Assembly (NCBI GenBank): GCA_051878795.1 | Contig: JBJEKU010000089.1 | Location: 1-39,904 of the forward strand | Reading direction: 5' to 3' | Length of the DNA: 39,904 bases | From: W1P20-047 sp051878795 | GTDB taxonomy: Bacteria > Actinomycetota > Coriobacteriia > Coriobacteriales > Eggerthellaceae | Shown here: one piece after another, positions 1 through 7,800 of the stretch | Numbering within the stretch: position 1 is the stretch's first letter | Layout: each line of letters opens with the position of its first letter | The notes under the pieces: model-generated | What the model was told of the DNA's origin: nothing | Database searches by the model: none | What the model saw: the letters and a program-made list of their open reading frames with translations, nothing else | Program-made: the position numbers and the translations under genes

Positions 1-69
1 TTGCGTCGGCAAAGGCTCGAGCGGCTGTTCGGTTCGTGGATTGCGGTTTGCTCCGTGCGCTCTCGCCTT

Positions 70-828
70 CTACTTCCTTTCTGCGAATAGGATGGTCCGC
101 TCGTTTTCCAGGCGGTTGTAGCTGCAGGTGCAGAGCGTGAGGATGCGGCATGGTTCGGGGCTCGGTCTGCCGACGATGACCTGGCATTCCCCGAGGCGCT
201 CTGCAAGCCAATCCCCCAAGTCCTTGCGGTTTTCGAAATCGGTCCGCTTGGTTGGGATCCCGCCGTCGGTGCAAAGCGCTCCGAGTGCCTCGAACCTCAT
301 TTTCCTACGGGGTGTCTGCAACAGGATTTCCCCATGGCTTTCCGCAAACCCCGCATCAAGGAAATCTGCGATGGCCGCGAACATCGACGGATCCCCGTAT
401 CCCAGGTTGTGTCCGAATACCACGGCGTTCGGGCTTTCTTCCAGGCCCGCTTCCGAGCATCGGGCGTCGAGGTAGGGGCATCCCATGTAGTTCCATTTCC
501 CGAAGACATCGTGGGTCAGGTAGTACTGCGGATTGTTTGCCGGGGCTTGGACGATGGGGTAGTCGACGGGGGTACCCGGAATCGTGATCCAGCCTATGAC
601 ATCGGGATTGATCGAAAGCCAGTACTCCCAGTCAATGACGGGAAAACCATCGCCTTCCTTTTCCACCTCTATGAAGGGGGAGGGATCCGTGTGGGCGGCA
701 TCATGGTGAAGAGAGGCGAGGAAGAGAAGCGCTGCCGCGAGTGCAAGTGCGCTGAGGAAGAAGCCCAGAACGGGCAGGTTCCCTAGGACCGCCCGTGCGA
801 GGGTGTTTTTTCGTTCGAGATCCCGCAT
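70..828 (-). CDS. Class B sortase
   Basis: This is a membrane-bound cysteine transpeptidase that would attach surface proteins to peptidoglycan or to each other. The 252-residue product has one N-terminal membrane helix (about residues 15-38, LPVLGFFLSALALAAALLF) followed by a sortase fold. The catalytic His lies in AVVFGHNLGYGD, the Cys in TLCTCSY and the Arg in RLENERTILF. The SrtB-type motifs WLSINPDVIGWI and DYPIVQ are also visible. The reading frame stays open far upstream, but that part is antisense-like and overlaps the preceding gene, so I chose the ATG at 828, 7 bp after that gene's stop, with a modest GGCAGG upstream. It is the last visible gene of the surface operon and probably acts on the 1491-residue adhesin at 4860-9335. 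The class is confident; the substrate is inferred. Confidence 0.88.
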   Translation of the reverse strand: MRDLERKNTLARAVLGNLPVLGFFLSALALAAALLFLASLHHDAAHTDPSPFIEVEKEGDGFPVIDWEYWLSINPDVIGWITIPGTPVDYPIVQAPANNPQYYLTHDVFGKWNYMGCPYLDARCSEAGLEESPNAVVFGHNLGYGDPSMFAAIADFLDAGFAESHGEILLQTPRRKMRFEALGALCTDGGIPTKRTDFENRKDLGDWLAERLGECQVIVGRPSPEPCRILTLCTCSYNRLENERTILFAERK

Positions 829-835
829 GGTTCGA

Positions 836-3541
836 TCATCCTGCCTTTCCCATGCCTGCACCCGCCGCATCGCCTTCGTTCTGCATGGCATCGTTGCCTG
901 TCGGGGTGGTGGGGTCCTGGGTTTCGTCCTGGTTTTCCAGGCTCGGTTTCGCAGTCGGTGCCAAGTTCGTTCCGGTTGCTTCCTGCTGATCTGCGGCTGC
1001 GCTGAAGGAGCCCTCCCATGCATCGTTCGGCCTGCTTGCGGATCGGTCGGCTTCAGCGCTGTCCGCCGTACCCTGTGCCAGGTCTGCATCGTAGTTTCCG
1101 CTTTCCGGGGGAATCGCCTGGCCAGCGGGGAAGACGGTTTCTCCATCGGCCATATCCATGGGGAAGGTTGCACGGTATCGGTCGGATTTCGGCTGTTTCC
1201 AGCCCTTTCCGAAGGACATCCGAAGCAGGCCCTCGCAGCCTTGGAGCATGTCCTCTGCATTTTCCAGGCTATCTGTTCCCCACTCGGAAAGGTCGAGTTC
1301 CTCCAGTGCGGCGCACCCTTGGAAGGCGCGTGCAAGGGATTCGGCCTGCCTCATGTCGAGGTCCGATACGTCGATGCGCTCGAGGTGTTCCAAGCCTTCG
1401 AAGATTCCCGAGCAATCCTGGTTGGCGACGATGGGGAGATCCTGCGTGCTGTAGATATAGAAGCGTTTTTCGGATGCATCGTAGGCTCCCAGAATGCTCC
1501 GGTCCTGGCTGCTGGACAGGTCGATGGCATTTTCAGGTTCGAAGCCCGGCTTGCCGATCGTTATAGATTCCGTTTCCCCGGGGATGGTGCAGTTGACTTC
1601 GGGTCCCGTGGCCAGGAGGGCTTCCGTTTCCCGTTGTGCCTTTTCTGCCTGTCCGTCGATGTCTGATTCGCTTCCCGGCGCCGCGCTTTCGGATGTTTCC
1701 GCTTCGGTGGAGGACGGGGCCTCCATATTGTCGTCGGGTGCCTCTTGCGGGGCGCTTTCGGTAGATGCGGCGTCTTCTTCGTCCTGGGCTTTCAGGATGG
1801 TGGGAGCGGTTTCGCTTGGCTCCCGGGGTTCGTCGGAGGTGCTTGCTTTCTGTGCGGATTCCGCTTCGGCGGGGAAGTGGTTCACTACGAAGTCGCTCGA
1901 GCTTGTCAGGGAGAATTCGGGGAGGGCGAGGGTGAATATGGTTTCAAGCCCCCGGTCCTCGCGGCTGGAGAGCTGGAAGACCGCACTGTCAAGAAGGGTG
2001 CAGGATGCATTTTCCGTGGCTTTCGCCTGCGTGCGTATCGTTGCGAAGCCGTCTTCGATCGTGCAATCCGAAAGGTCGATGGGAATGGTCCAGCCTATGC
2101 CTGCTGCTTCGTCGTAATAGCGTGCCACAACCATAAGGGGCGACCCGCTTCCCGCTTGCGCGCGTGCGAAATCATCTTCCGGGATCCGGACAGTGACGGT
2201 GCGCTCGACGGCGAGGTCTGCCCATTGGGCGTAGAGGACCGCTTTGCCCCCATCGGTGCTCGAAAGGTTCTTGAACGCGCTGCCCGGCAGGTAGCTTTTC
2301 CCCGATCCGTCCGCTTTGGTGTTCCAGGAAACGAAGCTGTGGGTGGAACGCGTGAAGCCGCATTCCGGCATGGTGTAGGACGTGTTGTACTTGCAGCCTT
2401 TCAGAGGGTCGGTCGAACCGGCGGATGCTCCGTTGCCATCGAATTCCACCTCGTAGGAGATAGGCGTGAAGCTTGCGCTGATGGTATGGTCCTTGCGGAT
2501 ATCCTCGAAGTCGTACTTCAGCGTTTTCCCTCCCGTTCCGCTGACGCGAGCGCCATCGACGGTGACCCGATACACCTTGTATCCGGTCGATGCGGTGGCG
2601 GTGTAGCTTTTGGCCGTGCGCCAGCCGACGGTGCTGGTTCCTTTCGGGCTGATATTTCCGCCCGTGCCGGAGCTCGCGGTGATTTCGAAGGTCTTCGAAG
2701 AGAACAGCTTCGTCGCGCAGTTGCTGCCGGCCCAGGTGATCCTGCCCCCGCTGGCATTCAGCGTGAATGCGACGGTAGAGCGTTCCGTCGAATCGTCGAC
2801 GGCGGAGCCGTAGAAGCGGGTGTTCGCGCTGTTATGCCCTAGAAGGCTGTCTTGCGCGATGTATGCGTTGCTTCCGCAACCGCTGTTGAGGGTAATCGAT
2901 TCCGCGTAGGTTCCCGACCAGCTGGCACTCGAGCTTGTCTCGTCGTACCAGTCCAGGTCCGAGACGTTCATGAGCAGCGGGTAGGAACAGCTGGTGGTCG
3001 TCCCCGTTTTGTATACGCGCACGTCGAAGGTCATCTGTATTCCGTAGATGGCAGATGCCCCTTTGTCCGGGAGGGATGTGAACTGGATGTAGCTGTTCCA
3101 ATCGGGGTCGTTGGCAGCGAGCTCGCTGATCAGCAGGACCTGATCGCGCGCCGCTGCCGTCTGTCCCGAATAGAGCTGCGCCTTGCATGAGGTGCATGCA
3201 AGAACCAGGTCGACCCTGTTCCCATCGCAGTCGAAGCCGGCATTGGGGAAGGTGACCTTGAAGGGGTTCGAAAGGCTTTTCTCGCCCGAAGCGGTGACGC
3301 TCCAGACCACCGCTTTCCTTCCGTTGTAGTTGCTCGTCGTTTTCATGGAGACGGCCGAATTGGCCGAGGAGAGCGTCGCCTTGGAGACATCGAGCTTGTC
3401 GAAGACGATGTACTGCGCGGGCATGTCGGAAAAGCCCTTGTTCAAGGTCACGGCTGCGTGGGCGGGTTCTGTCCCGAGAAAAAGGAAGAGCCCTGCGGCA
3501 AGCAGGGCGGTTGCCGTGATTTCCAATCGGCGCGCCTTCAT
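836..3541 (-). CDS. Secreted InlB/BspA-repeat surface protein
   Basis: The 901-residue product has a signal peptide (MKARRLEITATALLAAGLFL, Ala-rich cleavage region near 30). A beta-rich N-terminal half is followed by a divergent bacterial-repeat/InlB-like segment (GGNISPKGTSTVGW, then a domain ending AVLYAQW) typical of Listeria/Bacteroides surface repeats. An acidic Ser/Glu/Ala linker leads to a DUF285/BspA-like leucine-rich segment (LERIDVSDLDMRQAESLARAF, FQGCAALEELDLSEW). The C-terminus is low-complexity, with no LPXTG motif, hydrophobic helix or basic tail. The ATG at 3541 overlaps the upstream stop by ATGA, which implies translational coupling. The frame is open to 4126, but that part overlaps the SipW-type gene and is rejected. 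It is probably released or held by partners of the operon. The function, adhesion or matrix, is inferred. Confidence 0.82.
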   Translation of the reverse strand: MKARRLEITATALLAAGLFLFLGTEPAHAAVTLNKGFSDMPAQYIVFDKLDVSKATLSSANSAVSMKTTSNYNGRKAVVWSVTASGEKSLSNPFKVTFPNAGFDCDGNRVDLVLACTSCKAQLYSGQTAAARDQVLLISELAANDPDWNSYIQFTSLPDKGASAIYGIQMTFDVRVYKTGTTTSCSYPLLMNVSDLDWYDETSSSASWSGTYAESITLNSGCGSNAYIAQDSLLGHNSANTRFYGSAVDDSTERSTVAFTLNASGGRITWAGSNCATKLFSSKTFEITASSGTGGNISPKGTSTVGWRTAKSYTATASTGYKVYRVTVDGARVSGTGGKTLKYDFEDIRKDHTISASFTPISYEVEFDGNGASAGSTDPLKGCKYNTSYTMPECGFTRSTHSFVSWNTKADGSGKSYLPGSAFKNLSSTDGGKAVLYAQWADLAVERTVTVRIPEDDFARAQAGSGSPLMVVARYYDEAAGIGWTIPIDLSDCTIEDGFATIRTQAKATENASCTLLDSAVFQLSSREDRGLETIFTLALPEFSLTSSSDFVVNHFPAEAESAQKASTSDEPREPSETAPTILKAQDEEDAASTESAPQEAPDDNMEAPSSTEAETSESAAPGSESDIDGQAEKAQRETEALLATGPEVNCTIPGETESITIGKPGFEPENAIDLSSSQDRSILGAYDASEKRFYIYSTQDLPIVANQDCSGIFEGLEHLERIDVSDLDMRQAESLARAFQGCAALEELDLSEWGTDSLENAEDMLQGCEGLLRMSFGKGWKQPKSDRYRATFPMDMADGETVFPAGQAIPPESGNYDADLAQGTADSAEADRSASRPNDAWEGSFSAAADQQEATGTNLAPTAKPSLENQDETQDPTTPTGNDAMQNEGDAAGAGMGKAG

Positions 3542-4089
3542 CGGGATTCCTTCCGTGCCAGGAATGCTTCCTGCGGGCTCGAAAAAGCCGTTCCATCCCT
3601 TCCCTTCGTGGGGGTTGCCTCGCAGAATGCGATCACGTTGAAATCTCGGATCTGCGCCTTGCTTGCATCGGGGGAGATGACGACTTGCGTGCAAACGGGA
3701 GGGCTTTCCGATCCAGGGGCCAGGGCGGTCTTGAGGTACCGGTATCCGTCGCCCCCGTCTTCCCAGTCGATATTGTTGAAGGAAATGCTCGCCCAGTCCG
3801 TGCAGTTCTCGTCTTCGAAGGAAACGCTGGCCCGGACGAAGCAATCCGATTCGCCTTCGTTGAGGATCCCGACTTTCTTGACGATGCTCGCTCCAGCAGT
3901 GATGGTCTGGGGTGGTTGGAAATCCTCGACGATCGAGGCTTTGCAGCTGACGATGGAAAAGGGGTTTTCCACGGTGTTGGATGCTGTGGATACGAAAGCC
4001 CAAGCCGCGCCCGCTCCCGAGAAGCTCAATACCGCTGTGGCGGAGGCGATGGCGAGGATGGTCCATCGCTTGGGATGCCGTTTCAGCAT
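3538..4089 (-). CDS. SipW-type (TasA/camelysin-like) secreted protein
   Basis: The 183-residue product has the hallmark N-terminus of SipW-processed proteins: a basic start (MLKRHPKRW), a hydrophobic core, and GAGAAWAFVSTASNTVENPFS in place of a standard signal-peptide end. Next comes a beta-sandwich with the family-like block TAGASIVKKVGILNEGESDCFVRA. In known systems such proteins (TasA, camelysin, TapA) are cleaved by a dedicated signal peptidase and form extracellular fibres or matrix. It is the third gene of the five-gene surface operon, lies 60 bp after the related protein at 4150-4773, and overlaps the next gene by 4 bp. No SipW peptidase is seen in the window. Fibre formation is inferred. 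Confidence 0.75.
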   Translation of the reverse strand: MLKRHPKRWTILAIASATAVLSFSGAGAAWAFVSTASNTVENPFSIVSCKASIVEDFQPPQTITAGASIVKKVGILNEGESDCFVRASVSFEDENCTDWASISFNNIDWEDGGDGYRYLKTALAPGSESPPVCTQVVISPDASKAQIRDFNVIAFCEATPTKGRDGTAFSSPQEAFLARKESR

Positions 4090-4149
4090 AGGGGCCTCCT
4101 TTCCGCGGGTGCGCAGGGAGGCACACCCGCGGTCTGGCGTTCGTTTCGG

Positions 4150-4773
4150 TTAGGAATTCTGCTTCTGGTATGCCGCCCAGGCTTCTGCTGCGCTGGAGAA
4201 GCCTTCCGTCTGGATGGCGAATCCGTCGACGTCGATGCTCAGGTCGGCTCCGTCGATCTGGTTGTCGATCGCGTTCACCAGGGTGACCTCATCGAAGATG
4301 GTCGCGGTTTCGGCTCCTGCCGCCAGGGGCGTGCCGTACAGGTATGTGTGGATCATCTTGGAGCCGTCTTCGCTCAAGGTTCCGCTTCCCACCTCGTTCC
4401 ATGCGCTGTCGACCGTGTAGGTGAACAGGTCCATTCCGGTTGCCGGATGCACGGTGCCGTCGGCATCTGCGATAGAGACGCTCTTATAGGGGACGGCGAC
4501 CTGCATGACCGCATAGACATCGACGGTCGAGTTGTTCACCAGTTTGGGATCCTTCGCGACGGTCTGGGTGGGAACCATATTCTGGGCGTTTTCGGCGTTC
4601 CAGTTGGGCTCTTCGAGAACGATCTTTTCCTGGAGGGTGTCCGCCACCTTGAATTCGTTCACCTTGCTGTCGGTTGCGGTCAGGTAGGCGAGCGTGCCTC
4701 CGACTGCGATCATGGCCGCGCAGCCTCCCAGTGCGAGGGCCTTGACCTTGTTGTTCTTCTGGGGTTTCTGCAT
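4150..4773 (-). CDS. SipW-type (TasA-like) secreted protein
   Basis: The 207-residue product opens with MQKPQKNNKVKALALGGCAAMIAVGGTLAYLT and then ATDSKVNEFKVAD. The GGTLAYLT.TD...NEF pattern is the classic SipW-dependent signal region. The remainder is a predicted beta-sandwich that includes the N.STVDVYAVMQV strand also seen in TasA-like proteins. The ATG at 4773 has a strong AAAGGAG 6 bp upstream; the upstream in-frame extension is a shadow of the adhesin's 3' end. It sits directly after the adhesin gene and before a second SipW-type gene, so it could be a major fibre or matrix subunit. No sorting signal is present, so covalent anchoring by the sortase is not obvious. Confidence 0.8.
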   Translation of the reverse strand: MQKPQKNNKVKALALGGCAAMIAVGGTLAYLTATDSKVNEFKVADTLQEKIVLEEPNWNAENAQNMVPTQTVAKDPKLVNNSTVDVYAVMQVAVPYKSVSIADADGTVHPATGMDLFTYTVDSAWNEVGSGTLSEDGSKMIHTYLYGTPLAAGAETATIFDEVTLVNAIDNQIDGADLSIDVDGFAIQTEGFSSAAEAWAAYQKQNS

Positions 4774-4859
4774 GATGTCTCCTTTCTTCGGATTGCATTT
4801 CCTATCTGAACACGGGTGCTTTCGCACCTGCGTCCGATGACGTGTGGGTACGGGTCCTG

Positions 4860-7800
4860 CTAGCAGCGGATGCCCTTGCGCCTTCTCCTGCTCCTCCTGC
4901 GGGATAGGGCGACCGCGCCGGATGCGCATCCTGTTGCCCCGACAAGGGCGAGGACCCACAGGTAGCGGGCGATAAGGTTGCCCGTCTTGTCGTAGGCGTC
5001 GCCGAACGATCCGTTGATGGCCTTGGTCTCGCTGGGCGGGTAGCTGGTTTTGGGCGCCTCGATTTCCACGGTTTGCGCCTGGTCTTCCAAATCGGCATGG
5101 CTTGCGACGATTTCCCCGCTTTCCTTTACGGTCAGGACTTCGAAGGCGACCGTTTGGCCTGCAAGCCCCTGTGCGGAGAACTCGAAGTCCATCTGCGCTT
5201 CGAAAGAGGGCTCGTTGGGGGCGATGTCCTGCTGGGCGATGACGATCCGGCTGCTCACCTCGGGGAATTCATCCATGGCCTTCCGGATCGCCTCCATATC
5301 GAGGGAGGTGTTCCCGGTGGATTCCGTCCCCTCGGATTCCTGCTTGTCTGCAGCGGCGAGGATGGCATCCCAGAAACGGGCGACCCTGCCTTCGGGGACC
5401 GTTTCATCGGAGCCGTTTTCCGTGTCTTGACCTTGAATCAGGGGGAGTCCCGTCGATTTGTCCATCAGGATGCCGAAGAGCGTGTAGCTTTCGCCTGGGG
5501 TGGCGTTCGTGACGCTGACGGTGTCTGCGATCTTTGCCTTTCCGTCGCCGGAGACGATCTGGTCCTGGTCGGTTGCGTCGCTTGCGTAGGTCTGGATCTT
5601 CGGTGATGCAAGGCTCACGCTCTGCGTCTCGCTTTTCAGGTTGGCATGCTCGGCGACGGTCTTCCCATCGAGTTCGAGCGACTCGAATGCGACCAGGGTG
5701 CTGCCGTCAAGGTTCGTTCCGTCGAATTCGAAGTCGACCGTTGCGGTCCCCTGGGGGCTTTCGGGAGTGAAAGTGCACGACGAGACGATGGGGTTTCCCG
5801 ATGCATCCAGGGCAGCTTCGCCGGTATCTTTCGCAATCAGCTTTCCCAAGATCGCGTATTCGGCACCCGGGGTCAGGTTGGAATATGCAACCTGGTCGGT
5901 CAGCCGGATCGTCCTTGCGCTCACAGGGCCCGTCGATTCGGCCCCGCTTTCGGAGAGGCTGGTTTGGATTCCGGGCTCGACAAATCCGATCGTCTGGCCG
6001 GGGTCGTTTCTGTCCTCATGCGAGGCGACCATCCTGTCTTGTGCGAAAAGCTTTTCGAAGACCACCAGCTTGCTTTCCGCCTCGAGTCTGCCGGCATCGA
6101 ATTCGAATGCGAGCTGCACGCTTCCGCTTGCCTGTTCGGGCGTGAAGTCCAGTTCTGCGCAGATGGGTTCTCCGTCTATGGCGACGGCTTCTCCGGTCAG
6201 CGCGTTGGCGAGGCTTCCGCTGAGGTGGTATTCCTTTCCCGGGACGAGGGCGGAATAGGATACCGTGTCGGTGATGACGGTTCTTCCGGCGGAGCTTGCG
6301 TATTGGCCCATACCATCCGGTCCGAATGCCTGGGTGCCGATGGCGGGCTGGGCGACGTGGATGCCCTGCTCGGAGTCCTCGATATCCTCATGCAGGGCGA
6401 TTATCCGGTCCTTGCAGCTCAAGGTCTCGAATACCACCAGCTGGGATCCTTCTATGCCTTCTGTCGGGAAGGTGAAGGTGACTTCGGCGGTGCCGCTTTC
6501 CCCGTCGGGGGTGAATTCCGCTTCGCCCGTTATCTCCTTCCCATCCGCATCGAGCATGTCGTCGCCGGTCAAGGCGTTTTTCACTTTGCCGGTCAGCTTG
6601 TAGTCTCTTCCGGGGATGAGGTTGGCGAAGGAGACGGTGTCCACGATGCTTGCCTGCTGGGATGATGCAAGGGTCTTGTCGCCGTCAAGTCCGTCGCGGG
6701 CGCAGGTTGCGATGGATGCCTCGGGGTCGTCGATGTAGCCCAGGTCCACGGTCTGTCCGTCCGTGCCGATGACGACGCTCGCGTTTACCAGCTGCAGGCC
6801 CTCGTTCGCCTTGCAGGGAAGCTCTTCGATGGTGTAGCTGCCGTAGGGGAGCGCACCCATGTTGTCGTCCGCCTCGATAGGGCTTGCCCCCTCGCCTGCG
6901 GACCCGAACCAGATGCCCGTGGGCTTCGCCCCTTCCTGTGCGGTGCCGTTGGGATTCGAGCTGCCTGCACCGTGTTCCTGCTTGCCTTCGGTATCATCGG
7001 ACGATACGTCGCCCGAAAGGATGCGTGCGGTTTCTGCGAATGCGGACAGCCTGTTTCCAGCGCTGTCGTCGGTGTCGCTGGAGTCATCGTCGTCGATAGG
7101 CAGATCGGTGACCGGTGGGATGTCGTCTTGGGCGGAATCGCCCGATCCTCCCGGCTTGTCGGATTGGCCGGGTTCGCCGTTTCCAGAAGAGGGTTTGTCT
7201 TCGGTGTCGTTGGAATCGTCGTCATCGATGGGCGGGTCGGTTACCGGTGGGACGTCGTCCTCCCGGCCGCCATTTCCTTCCTGACCGGTTCCGTCGCCCT
7301 CGGATTGCCCGGGTTGGGATCCGTTTCCATCATCGGGCGACTCGGGTTGGGAATCGCCCTCGCCGTCGCCGGGCTGCTCCGGCTGAGGGTCCTGCTCGGT
7401 CGGGGGATCCTGCCCTTCGTCCTGCCCGCTGTTTTCCAGCGGGTCATTCTGGTTCGTCTTGTAGCTGTGCTTCTGGAAGTTTGCCGCGGTGGATGCCTTC
7501 CCGTTCTCGTCGGTGACGATCACGTGGGATTCCCCGGTTTCCAGACTGGTGATGACGAAGGGCACGCCGGCGAGCTTGTTGCTTTCCGAACCGCTCGTCT
7601 TGATGAATTCGACATCGCCGCGCTTGACGCGGTCGGCGATCTGCGGAGCCCGGTACCCTTCCACCACCTCGCCCGCCGAGCCGTCGTCGGAGATCTGGAT
7701 GCAGATCGTATCGGTATTGGCGAGATATCCCCGAGGAGGCGTCGTCTCCCTGATCACCAGGGTGCCGAGCGGGATGCAGGGCGCCCCGTCGGCGCAGCGG

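Noticed and set aside
829..1335. N-terminal extension of the sortase
   Set aside because: Arg/Pro-rich shadow of the upstream gene; the membrane anchor begins just after the ATG at 828.
3542..4126. N-terminal extension of the InlB-repeat protein
   Set aside because: It overlaps the SipW-type gene in another frame; the true start has a signal peptide at 3541 and an ATGA coupling.
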